NCBI GenBank assembly: GCA_937901475.1
Contig: CALGTL010000076.1
Location: 1-39,439, forward strand
Source: an uncultured Dehalococcoidia bacterium
GTDB taxonomy: Bacteria > Chloroflexota > Dehalococcoidia > Lucifugimonadales > Australimonadaceae
Direction: 5' to 3'
Length of the DNA stretch: 39,439 nt
The notes beneath the pieces are model-generated. The model saw nothing but the letters and a program-made list of their open reading frames with translations. It ran no database searches and was not told where the DNA came from. Below are positions 8,442 to 15,655 of the stretch, piece after piece (within the stretch, counting starts at the first letter, position 1; the number at the start of each line of letters is the position of its first letter). Both the position numbers and the translations under genes were made by a program.

Positions 8442-9560
8442 CTATACCGTGAAACGCCCCGTGTCATACGGCGCTATATCTACATCGGTAGCACCGCTAC
8501 TGATCAGGTCGGCTATGGTTTTACCCATGGCAGGTCCCATCATGATGCCCTGACGCCCACCACCGGTGGCAAGGTAGAGACCGTCGATGCCTGGTATGCC
8601 ACCAAGGAGCAGTAGATTGTCCGGCGTCACCGGACGTAGACAGGCTGTCTGAAGGGCGAGGTTTGCGTCCGCAAGCGAAGGCAACATTCGCAACGTCGAC
8701 TCGATGATGGCATCTCGCGATTCAGTCGTCTTAGCTTCATCGAACCCTACCTCTTCTTCGGTCGTGCCGCACCACACAAAATTATCGGCCGGCTTCGTCA
8801 TCGCATAATTCTTATGGTGGTTAATACTGTATGAGTAGGGGGCACCATTGGCTTGTAGGCGGATGATCTGCCCCTTCAGCGGCCGCACTGGTACATTGAC
8901 TCCGGTCCATTCGGTGAGAGCACCGCTCCACGGCCCCATCGCCATCACAACAGTGTCCGCTGAAATATCCTCCCCAGCGAGGGCGACGCCTCTGATTTGT
9001 GAGCCGTGGTGGCGCAGTCCGACGACATTACCTGTCCGGATAATCACACCCATCTTCTCTGCCGCCTCAGCCAGCGCTAGGGTCAGGCGGTACGGTTCAA
9101 CGTCGCCACCACCTTCGATATGCAGCGCTCCGATGACCTCAGGATTCACGCGCGGCTCAAGTGCTAGTACATCGACTGCGCCGATCCATTCGACTTTATA
9201 ATCAACCTGCTCCTGTTGCCATACCAAGTACTGGGAAGCCTCGGTAGCCTCAGCTTCATTGAAGGCAATCTTTAGAACGGGTCTTTGGCGGTATTGGATA
9301 TCTACGCTGGTTTGTTCAGGAAGCCCTTGGGCGAGTTCCCTAAACAGACCCATACTTTTCTGGATAATCGGGAAATTCAGATTCGGCCCGTCTGGAATAC
9401 CACCAGACAACCCGCCATACGCGAACCCCGAGGCATGGCTTGCCAGCCCATCGCGTTCAACCACGGTGCTTGTAATCCCAGTTTTTGCCAGGTAATAGGC
9501 CGTTGCAATACCCGCAATACCGCCGCCGATGATAACGACGTCTGAGTGTCTGGCAGCCAT
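8442..9560 (-). CDS. FAD-dependent oxidoreductase of the DAO family (amine/D-amino-acid/glycine oxidase type)
   Basis: A 372-aa protein with the dinucleotide-binding motif VVIIGGGIAGIATAYYLAK at the N-terminus. It has the second FAD-contact region VVMAMGPWSG and a C-terminal YLATGGGRQGIMMGP flavin-binding segment characteristic of the D-amino-acid oxidase/ThiO/sarcosine oxidase superfamily. It is expected to oxidise a C-N bond of an amino acid or N-methyl amine, giving an imine and H2O2 or passing electrons on. The ATG follows AGGAGA. It is the first gene of a minus-strand operon with two MFS transporters and an amidohydrolase. The exact substrate cannot be assigned. It is divergent from the SDR at 9709. 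Confidence 0.88.
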   Translation of the reverse strand: MAARHSDVVIIGGGIAGIATAYYLAKTGITSTVVERDGLASHASGFAYGGLSGGIPDGPNLNFPIIQKSMGLFRELAQGLPEQTSVDIQYRQRPVLKIAFNEAEATEASQYLVWQQEQVDYKVEWIGAVDVLALEPRVNPEVIGALHIEGGGDVEPYRLTLALAEAAEKMGVIIRTGNVVGLRHHGSQIRGVALAGEDISADTVVMAMGPWSGALTEWTGVNVPVRPLKGQIIRLQANGAPYSYSINHHKNYAMTKPADNFVWCGTTEEEVGFDEAKTTESRDAIIESTLRMLPSLADANLALQTACLRPVTPDNLLLLGGIPGIDGLYLATGGGRQGIMMGPAMGKTIADLISSGATDVDIAPYDTGRFTV

Positions 9561-9708
9561 GCTGCTTCTCCTGCGCTCTCGTGAATAAGCTTCGGCAAAC
9601 TCTCACGCGACCGTAATCTCGAACGGTGGGATATGTCAACGGTGCCGCTTGACGCAGGGACCGCTGAAGCCATAGCGTCCCCCTACTTGTTCGCTTAAGG
9701 AGAACCAC

Positions 9709-10443
9709 ATGCTCAAGGACAAATCGGTCGCCATCACTGGTAGTGCCAAAGGTATCGGGCGCTACATCGCTCACCGCTTCGCTCAAGAGGGAGCCAAGGT
9801 AGCCATCCTTGACGTTGATGAGGAGCGCCTGGCGCAGACTCAAAGCGAGCTTCTAGACTTCGGTGGGCAAGTCATTGCTCTTCCTACAGACGTAAAGAGA
9901 GAAGATACCGTACGCTTTGCAATGGCTGATGTCGCGGATAAATTCGGAGGTATCGACATCCTTATCAACGATGCTGGCATCGTGCCACACTTCCAATGGG
10001 GCGGCCCCCGATGGCCCGCTATCCGAGATATGGACGAGAGTTTTTTTTGGCACGTCATGGGCGTGAACCTAGGGGGTACGTTTCTCTGCAGCAAGCACGC
10101 CATTCCCTACATGGAACAGGCCGGGGGTGGGCACATCGTCAATCTCTACGGAGGTGGAGGTAAGACTCCCGCTGGTGCGTTAACCTATGCAGTATCTAAG
10201 GAAGCGATTGTTCACTTCACGGACTTCCATGCGGAAGAGGTGCGTGAATCCAATATTTGCGTTGTGGCAATCTCGCCCGGCGCTGCTATTGCCACCGAGG
10301 ACGCGCCCAATGAGGCGCGCTCACGTATGCCCGGCCCCGAGTACGCAGGCGACCGCTTCCTCCTGGCATCTCAGGCAACGATGGAGATGAGCGGCCGTTT
10401 GCTGGATTTAGATGACACGGGAAAACTGATAGTGGTCAGGTAG
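9709..10443 (+). CDS. SDR-family protein lacking the catalytic serine
   Basis: A 244-aa short-chain dehydrogenase/reductase fold. The cofactor motif GSAKGIG is near residue 11 and an Asp-Val-Asp after strand 2 suggests NAD(H) preference. YAVSK gives Tyr160 and Lys164. The catalytic Ser expected 13 residues before the Tyr is replaced: the strand reads HIVNLYGGGGK and that position is Tyr147. The NNAG motif is NDAG. The second SDR of the window (23981) has both canonical residues, so the comparison is internal. It may be a weakly active, altered-mechanism or non-catalytic cofactor-binding protein. The ATG has an AAGGAG site. Its TAG stop is followed within 10 bp by the SEC-C gene, implying one operon. 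Confidence 0.85.
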   Translation: MLKDKSVAITGSAKGIGRYIAHRFAQEGAKVAILDVDEERLAQTQSELLDFGGQVIALPTDVKREDTVRFAMADVADKFGGIDILINDAGIVPHFQWGGPRWPAIRDMDESFFWHVMGVNLGGTFLCSKHAIPYMEQAGGGHIVNLYGGGGKTPAGALTYAVSKEAIVHFTDFHAEEVRESNICVVAISPGAAIATEDAPNEARSRMPGPEYAGDRFLLASQATMEMSGRLLDLDDTGKLIVVR

Positions 10444-10452
10444 GAGAAGAGC

Positions 10453-10647
10453 GTGGTAATCGGCGGCGAACGGACAAATTGGTATTCGAATCACCCTCCG
10501 GCGTGCACCTGTGCGGATTGCACCGCACGCAACGCATCGCAGAGACAATTCGATGTCATGACAGACGGCCGGAAGATTGGCCGCAACGAAGCATGCCCCT
10601 GTGGGGGCGGTAAGAAGTACAAGAAGTGTCACGGGAAAGCAGCATGA
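10453..10647 (+). CDS. Small SEC-C motif zinc protein with an extra N-terminal cysteine cluster
   Basis: A 64-aa protein starting at GTG. AGGAG at 10442-10446, overlapping the SDR stop codon, is the ribosome site. The C-terminus is a SEC-C motif ([19 protein letters not shown]), the Zn-binding tail also found on SecA, where it contacts SecB and ribosomes. The N-terminal half has its own cluster, [14 protein letters not shown], that may bind a second metal. It overlaps the next gene by 4 bp (ATGA). The partner is unknown; in this operon it could be an adaptor or metal donor for the IscA-fold protein that follows. Confidence 0.8.
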   Translation: MVIGGERTNWYSNHPPACTCADCTARNASQRQFDVMTDGRKIGRNEACPCGGGKKYKKCHGKAA

Positions 10648-10946
10648 CCACCCCGAAACAGGCATTCCAGGCCACTGATGAAGCGAAACGCCAACTGAGA
10701 CTTACCGCTGATGGACGTGACCTCGACCCCGGCAGCTACCTGCGCCTCGCTATTCCCCCTTCGTGGACAGGTGAGGGTGACTTCGGCATCGTTATCGATT
10801 CTCGTGGCCCCGGAGATGTATCGATCTCATGGGAAGGTAGGCCAGTGTTGTTAATTGAGCGCGAGGTCGCTGACCAATTAGCCCGTTCGATCTTGGACTT
10901 CAAGGACACGCCAGCGGGGAAAGGCTTTACGCTGGACGTCTACTAG
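10644..10946 (+). CDS. IscA/HesB-fold protein without cysteines
   Basis: A 100-aa protein. The pattern follows A-type Fe-S carriers: TDEAKRQLR helix, SYLRLAI strand, DFGIVID strand, [18 protein letters not shown], then [16 protein letters not shown]. The last part matches the family signature (LDGTxLDFV...GFKF). None of the three Fe-S ligand cysteines is present; the usual Cys-Ser-Gly loop reads PPSWTGEG. It therefore cannot carry a cluster in the usual way. The start is taken at the ATG overlapping the SEC-C stop (ATGA); a GTG 18 nt upstream lies inside the SEC-C gene. The fold assignment is by eye from pattern similarity and needs a profile search. Confidence 0.65.
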   Translation: MTTPKQAFQATDEAKRQLRLTADGRDLDPGSYLRLAIPPSWTGEGDFGIVIDSRGPGDVSISWEGRPVLLIEREVADQLARSILDFKDTPAGKGFTLDVY

Positions 10947-11054
10947 TATGCAGGTTTCACCTGAGTGCTCTCTGGGAGAGGACCTTCAATGCACTGCCTT
11001 GCTTCTTCCTTGTGCCAGTCCCGCACAAGTCGATGCAATCCTCCTTGGCTAAGC

Positions 11055-11091
11055 AGAAGAGGGGGGCCATCGCAGAGGCCCTTTTGCTTCT
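11055..11091 (+). terminator. Hairpin downstream of the SDR/SEC-C/IscA-like cluster
   Basis: An imperfect stem with arms 11055-11068 and 11077-11091, a one-base bulge, some G-T pairs and an 8-nt loop. It is GC-rich at the top and followed by CTCTT rather than a clean T-run, so it is only moderately convincing. It stands between the cluster ending at 10946 and the convergent RidA gene ending at 11215 and could act in both directions. Confidence 0.4.
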
Positions 11092-11214
11092 CTCTTAGTC
11101 GATAAGCCCGGCCATATCGCACCTCCCGACTTCTCGGGCGGCTCTGTTACCAGCTGACTGAGACTAGCTGTGATGAGTCGCGAACTAGTCATAATCAATC
11201 AGCAGGTGCTGCGA

Positions 11215-11601
11215 TTAGTCTTCGAGGACGGCCACAATCTCAATCTGAATCTTCATCCCGCGCGGCGGATCGTACTGCGATGTGTGCCGAGCAGGGCGGT
11301 CGTGTTCGTCGGGGAACAGTAAATTCCACTCATTATTCAGTATTTCCCGATCGTTGAGGTCCTTCAGGAAGCATGTCATCCGCACAATGTCGTCCGGTGT
11401 CGCACCAGCGACATGGAGGAACGTGGCGAGATTCTTGAAGCAGTGCTTCGCTTGGTCTCCGACATCCTCGCTGATCTCACCGGTATCAGCATTGATGCCT
11501 TGGATAGCCGACGAGTAAATCACGTTGCCCACGCGAGCACCGTAAGGGATTGGCGCTGCGTGGCGTACTCCGGGAATCTGGAAGCTCTTTCGTCTGCCCA
11601 T
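11215..11601 (-). CDS. RidA/YjgF/YER057c/UK114 family protein
   Basis: A 128-aa protein of usual family length. It contains the conserved region RPARHTSQYDPPRGMKIQIE, with the carboxylate-binding Arg that RidA enzymes use to hydrolyse reactive enamines/imines to 2-oxoacids and ammonia. It also has the DQAKHCFKNLATFLHVAGAT helix and TCFLKDL. A GAAGGA site precedes the ATG. RidA proteins form cytoplasmic trimers. Imines made by flavin oxidases such as the one at 8442 are plausible substrates, but the gene is not in that operon. Some family members are instead aminoacrylate or aminomuconate deaminases in ring-cleavage pathways, which would fit the adjacent Rieske oxygenase. Confidence 0.9.
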   Translation of the reverse strand: MGRRKSFQIPGVRHAAPIPYGARVGNVIYSSAIQGINADTGEISEDVGDQAKHCFKNLATFLHVAGATPDDIVRMTCFLKDLNDREILNNEWNLLFPDEHDRPARHTSQYDPPRGMKIQIEIVAVLED

Positions 11602-11881
11602 GTGTCACATCCTTCTACCAAACCTGCGATATGGCGGTATTACAGCCGCGGCTTAGTCGTTGTCAACTAGCGCCCATTAGCCATGTCCACATCCAGAGAA
11701 GAGACGACGAGCTCCTCTTAGGATTATGATGTGGCTGCTCGCTTGAGAACTCGCTGTCCTCGCGATTGGGCTGCGTGAAGAGATTGGTGGCATGGTTTGC
11801 TGATCATGGCACTGATTGGCGAGGCAGAGGCCGCCACGGGATAGCTCCATTTCTTTCAACATGTCACGCGCCCGCCCGCAC

Positions 11882-11887
11882 AGGAGG
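11882..11887 (+). promoter_or_regulatory. Ribosome binding site that fixes the bicupin start
   Basis: A perfect AGGAGG lies 6 nt before the ATG at 11894. A longer in-frame reading from 11816 has no comparable site and adds 26 unconserved-looking residues. Confidence 0.75.
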
Positions 11888-11893
11888 TTTCAT

Positions 11894-12997
11894 ATGGCAG
11901 ACGAACGCATCGAGACTTGGAAGCTGACTCCGTTCGAACGGTGGGTTCGATCGGAAGAACTCCAGGTGATAACGACTCATACAGTATTCGATATCTACAA
12001 CGAGCAATTATCGCCTTGGGCGCGCGCTGGAGTAGACGCGGCCTTGCTCGATCTAACTCACTACCCGGTGCCAGACCGGACCATCACCAACAACACTGGC
12101 ATCCGATATCTCGCGCAGATACCTCCTGGGGGCACATTCAACGCTGAGAAGCATATGTACGAGGAAATCTTTTACGTTGCTAAAGGTCGTGGCGCTACGA
12201 CGGTGTGGCAGGAAGGCGGGACGAAACAGACGTTCGAGTGGCATGAAGATAGTGTGTTCGCCATACCGATGAACGCTTGGCACGAGCATTACAACGCGAG
12301 CGGAACCGACCCCGTACGGCTGTATGCGGCAACGAATATGCCGACGGTGTTCAATCTGTACGATAGCGAGGATTTCGTCTTCAATTGCAGCACTGTTTTT
12401 GAAGACCGCATGAGCCCATCGGACGATAGCTTCTTTAGTGCGAACGCCAGTCGCTTGGGAGATCGACTGATGGAAGCGAATTTCATTCCGAGTGTGACAG
12501 CGATGGCCTTGGATCAATGGAATTACCGAGGCCCGAGCACGAACATGCACATCCTGATGGCAGGAGGGAGAATTATCTGCCACCTCTCAGAATTCCCCGC
12601 GGGTTCATACAAGAAAGGCCATGGTTTCGGAACGGGTGACGTGGAAACGCCTGCGAGCGGACAAGCCAACGATACTAGCTACCTGTTCCTGAGCGGTGAC
12701 GGGTACGACCTCCAATGGCCTCCTGGAAGCTACCCCGGCCCAGGAGTTGAGCCGCAGAGGTTTGATTTCAAACGTGGGTCGCTAATGTCAAATGGCAATG
12801 GCGGTCACCAGCACTTCAATGCTAGCAACGAAATGGCGCGCTACTTGGTCTTTCGCCAGGGCAACCCTGCCTTTTCCGGTGGTGGAATGAAGGCAGGGAA
12901 AGGCTCGAACCAGATTGAGTATGAAGACGAAGATTCTTCGGTTCGCGCGATGTTCGATGCCGTTTGCGCCGAACGAGATGTTAAGGTGACTCTCTAA
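11894..12997 (+). CDS. Bicupin (two-domain cupin) protein
   Basis: A 367-aa soluble protein with two cupin barrels. The first holds the metal motif region HMYEEIFYVAKGRG followed by IPMNAWHEHYN. The second holds FPAGSYKKGHGFGTGD, where one canonical His is not obvious, then SLMSNGNGGHQHFN. The N-terminus WKLTPFERW is followed by a helical stretch. Bicupins include ring-cleavage dioxygenases, oxalate decarboxylases and phosphomannose isomerases. The next gene, 84 bp downstream, is a Rieske oxygenase, so ring cleavage or modification of its product is a reasonable inference. Some relatives carry the label ethanolamine ammonia-lyase-activating protein, which I would not trust here. A small hairpin separates the two genes. 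Confidence 0.8.
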   Translation: MADERIETWKLTPFERWVRSEELQVITTHTVFDIYNEQLSPWARAGVDAALLDLTHYPVPDRTITNNTGIRYLAQIPPGGTFNAEKHMYEEIFYVAKGRGATTVWQEGGTKQTFEWHEDSVFAIPMNAWHEHYNASGTDPVRLYAATNMPTVFNLYDSEDFVFNCSTVFEDRMSPSDDSFFSANASRLGDRLMEANFIPSVTAMALDQWNYRGPSTNMHILMAGGRIICHLSEFPAGSYKKGHGFGTGDVETPASGQANDTSYLFLSGDGYDLQWPPGSYPGPGVEPQRFDFKRGSLMSNGNGGHQHFNASNEMARYLVFRQGNPAFSGGGMKAGKGSNQIEYEDEDSSVRAMFDAVCAERDVKVTL

Positions 12998-13025
12998 CGA
13001 ATCGACCGAGCGGACTCTTCGTGGG

Positions 13026-13051
13026 CCTCGCCCGTCTTCGAATGGGCGAGG
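13026..13051 (+). other. Hairpin between the bicupin and Rieske genes
   Basis: CCTCGCCC (13026-13033) pairs exactly with GGGCGAGG (13044-13051) around a 10-nt loop containing TTCGAA. There is no T-run after it. It starts 28 bp past the bicupin stop and ends 30 bp before the Rieske start, upstream of the ribosome site. It may be a partial terminator or an RNA-processing stem that sets the ratio of the two proteins. Confidence 0.5.
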
Positions 13052-13081
13052 TAATATAGGCCACAGGGAGGAGGTCTGGAC

Positions 13082-14365
13082 ATGCTTACGCAGGAAGAGA
13101 ACGACGCCATCACTCTCGTTGGCCCTGGGACCCCTATGGGCCAGCTAATGAGGCGATACTGGGTGCCCGTCGGAATGTCTTGGGAAATCGAACCTGATGG
13201 CTCTCCGCTGCGCGTTCGACTCCTAGGAGAGAACCTCATTGCATTTCGAGACACCTCTGGCCGCGTCGGTCTCATGTCAGAGTATTGCCCGCACCGAGGT
13301 GCTTCACTTTGGCTTGGACGCAACGAAGAAAATGGCCTTCGATGCGTCTACCACGGGTGGAAGTATGACCATACAGGTCAGTGCGTTAACCAGATGAATG
13401 AACCCAACGACACTGATTTCAGCCACAAAATTCATAGCGTGGCTTACCCCACCGTTGAGATGGGCGGGCTAATTTGGGCCTACATGGGCGCGACAGAGAA
13501 GCAACCACCGCTTCCCGAATTCGCATGGACGCAGGCCCCTGAGGACCAGCGACACGTCAACAAGACCTACGAAGAATGCAATTGGCTCCAAGCCATGGAG
13601 GGCGGACTCGATACCTCCCATGCACCGATTCTCCATCGCCGACTCACCGAAGACACTGACCTCCCTGGAATCAGTCCGTCTACTCCATTCTCCCGAGGAA
13701 AGGCACCTCGACTCGAGGTCGATGAAACGGACTACGGCTACGCTTACTACGGTATCCGCCAGCTCGACGAGGACAAGCTCCACGTGCGCGGCTACCACTT
13801 CATCATGCCCTTCACCCAGATTCGGCAGGAACCATTCTCCGGAAAGGACATAGTCGCGGGACATATGTGGGTTCCGATGGATGACAACAACTGCATGGTC
13901 TACAACTGGGAATACAGTCCGTCTGGCATGGGCATGGAGGACCAAAAACTAGTAGCCCGTATCTTGGGTACGGGCCCCGGCGAGCAAACATCAGATTTCA
14001 AAAAAACCCGCGACCTACATAACGACTACCTGATTGATCGCGAAGCGCAGAAGAAGCTCACATTCACCGGCATCTTCGGAATTAACGTGCAAGATCACGC
14101 CGTCCAAGAAAGCATGGGGCGTATTGTCGACCGCTCTATCGAACATCTTGGCCCTGCGGACAAAGCCATTATCTTCATGCGCAAGCAACTCGCCCTGGGC
14201 GTGAAGGTGGTAGCTGACGGCGGAGACCCTGCCGGTACGGGCAACACGTACTACAATGTCGTCGCTGTCGACCAAGTCATGCCTGCAACCGCAGACTTCC
14301 GTCAAAAACTACGTGACGCGATGTTCCCTGATCGATCTCTACTAAGCGGCAGTACCTCTGATTAG
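13082..14365 (+). CDS. Rieske non-heme iron oxygenase, large (alpha) subunit, phthalate-dioxygenase type
   Basis: A 427-aa oxygenase. The Rieske [2Fe-2S] site is C69-x-H71-x16-C88-x2-H91 (YCPHRGAS...CVYHGWKYD). The mononuclear iron site is seen in GGLDTSHAPILHR (D177, H180, H185). The N-terminus (VGPGTPMGQLMRRYWVPVG) resembles phthalate 4,5-dioxygenase and related demethylases. It uses O2 and electrons from a separate reductase to hydroxylate or demethylate an aromatic or cyclic acid. No ferredoxin or reductase gene is adjacent, so it must borrow one. A strong GGAGGAGG site precedes the ATG. The 3' end overlaps the convergent flavin monooxygenase gene by 24 bp. Confidence 0.93.
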   Translation: MLTQEENDAITLVGPGTPMGQLMRRYWVPVGMSWEIEPDGSPLRVRLLGENLIAFRDTSGRVGLMSEYCPHRGASLWLGRNEENGLRCVYHGWKYDHTGQCVNQMNEPNDTDFSHKIHSVAYPTVEMGGLIWAYMGATEKQPPLPEFAWTQAPEDQRHVNKTYEECNWLQAMEGGLDTSHAPILHRRLTEDTDLPGISPSTPFSRGKAPRLEVDETDYGYAYYGIRQLDEDKLHVRGYHFIMPFTQIRQEPFSGKDIVAGHMWVPMDDNNCMVYNWEYSPSGMGMEDQKLVARILGTGPGEQTSDFKKTRDLHNDYLIDREAQKKLTFTGIFGINVQDHAVQESMGRIVDRSIEHLGPADKAIIFMRKQLALGVKVVADGGDPAGTGNTYYNVVAVDQVMPATADFRQKLRDAMFPDRSLLSGSTSD

Positions 14366-15409
14366 GCCGAACGCCCTCGCTACCAGTTCGTACGAGCGAA
14401 TCCGGTCTGCTAGCGAGTAGGCGATGGACACGATTCCTACATCCGTCGTCTCGTATCGCTCAGACGCCGCCAGTATCCCCGCTTTCACTTGGTCAGGGTC
14501 GCCGTCTATGCAGCCATTAAGATAAGCCTGAACGTGTGCTCGTGCAGCCTCAGTCAACGGCCTTTCAGAGGCCTCTTCAGGCGGCAAAAGGCCTTCTCTT
14601 ACTTCTTCTCCCTGGGCCGCTAACACTCGCCTCGCTCGATTGAAATTCCTGCTAGCAGATACTCTTGCTACTTCCTCTTCACTCGGTGCACATATCACTT
14701 GAACAGTTACATTTAGGTGTGGCTCCTCACATAACGCCGATGGCTTGAACTCCCGTCGATACAACTCGGCCACCGCCGGCCCGTGCCCGCTCGTTGTCCC
14801 GAAGAAGTCGGCAAATGCGAAAGGTAAACCTACATGAGCCGCCAGCCGAGCCGAGTAGTCTGAAGACCCAAGCAGCCAGATATCAGGCGCGGTCTCAGGT
14901 TTGGGACCAGGAGCTGCTTTCAGCGACGCGAACGGGTGATCAGGCTGGAGTGCGTCATACAGATAGCCCACCACATCCACCACCTGCTGAGGGAAAGTTT
15001 CAACATCTACAGGTCGTTTAGGGTAGGCCAAAGCAAGCATCGTGCGCTGGTCACTGCCAGGTGCTCGGCCGATACCTAGGTCCACCCGGCCTGGGTAGAA
15101 CGACTCTAGTACCCTGAATTGCTCGGCGACTTTCAGCGCTGAGTAATGGGTTAGCATCACGCCACCGCTACCCACGCGTATGCGAGAAGTGTTTGCCAGT
15201 ATTTGGCCTATAAGTATCTCGGGGCTTGTGCCAGCGAACGTCCCTGCACTGTGGTGTTCTGCTACCCAGAATCGAGCGTAGCCCATCGCCTCTGTGGCCT
15301 TTGCCAACTCTACTGAATCGCGCAACGCGTGAGCGCCCGTCTCGCCGTGGCGCATGGGTGATTGGTCAACGACGCTAAGTACCAATTCAGATGACAGAAC
15401 GCACCTCAC
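14342..15409 (-). CDS. Luciferase-family flavin-dependent oxidoreductase, group 1 (MsnO8-like)
   Basis: A 355-aa LLM-superfamily TIM barrel. The N-terminal signature LSVVDQSPMRHGETGAHALR, then FWVAEHH, IRVGSGGVMLTHYSALKVAE and PGRVDLGIGRAPGSD, match the family described as luciferase family oxidoreductase group 1 (TIGR03558). Such enzymes use reduced FMN (or F420) for monooxygenation, often of sulfur or cyclic ketone substrates; the substrate here is unknown. The start is uncertain: the longest reading begins at a GTG (15409) without a clear ribosome site, and a TTG about 8 codons inside, just before the signature, is an alternative. It is convergent and overlaps the Rieske gene end by 24 bp. 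Confidence 0.88.
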   Translation of the reverse strand: MRCVLSSELVLSVVDQSPMRHGETGAHALRDSVELAKATEAMGYARFWVAEHHSAGTFAGTSPEILIGQILANTSRIRVGSGGVMLTHYSALKVAEQFRVLESFYPGRVDLGIGRAPGSDQRTMLALAYPKRPVDVETFPQQVVDVVGYLYDALQPDHPFASLKAAPGPKPETAPDIWLLGSSDYSARLAAHVGLPFAFADFFGTTSGHGPAVAELYRREFKPSALCEEPHLNVTVQVICAPSEEEVARVSASRNFNRARRVLAAQGEEVREGLLPPEEASERPLTEAARAHVQAYLNGCIDGDPDQVKAGILAASERYETTDVGIVSIAYSLADRIRSYELVARAFGLIRGTAA

Positions 15410-15467
15410 TCGAACGAATTATCGACTTCGCTTAACCAGCGTGGCAGGGGAGAGACCTGCTGGAGGA

Positions 15468-15505
15468 TAAGTACATGCTCAAACGAGAGTTCGAGCATGT
15501 ACTTA
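15468..15505. other. 13-bp perfect hairpin with GAGA tetraloop tip in a divergent intergenic region
   Basis: Arms 15468-15480 and 15493-15505 are exact complements. Inside them an A-C mismatch is followed by 3 further pairs closing a GAGA (GNRA-type) loop. It lies between the divergent genes at 15409 (-) and 15656 (+). There is no T-run on the plus strand. It may be a 5' leader stem of the TctC-like transcript or an operator with dyad symmetry. Confidence 0.6.
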
Positions 15506-15655
15506 CCGTGTTTATTATCTACCCAGTTTGAGGAGCGTAGGAATTGACATCCAATGGCGAGCGAGTTAGGGTTTCCGGGTCGCTGGCCGAAGGCAAGCGA
15601 CGATGTTTTATATGCCCCGGGCAATAGCTTGAGGAAAACGATTGGGAGGAATGAG

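Noticed and set aside
10948-11052. 34-codon plus-strand reading frame right after the IscA-like gene
   Set aside because: No ribosome site, no recognisable pattern, and it ends at the start of a terminator-like hairpin.
11816-11893. N-terminal extension of the bicupin
   Set aside because: The AGGAGG at 11882 clearly serves the ATG at 11894; the extra residues do not resemble the family.
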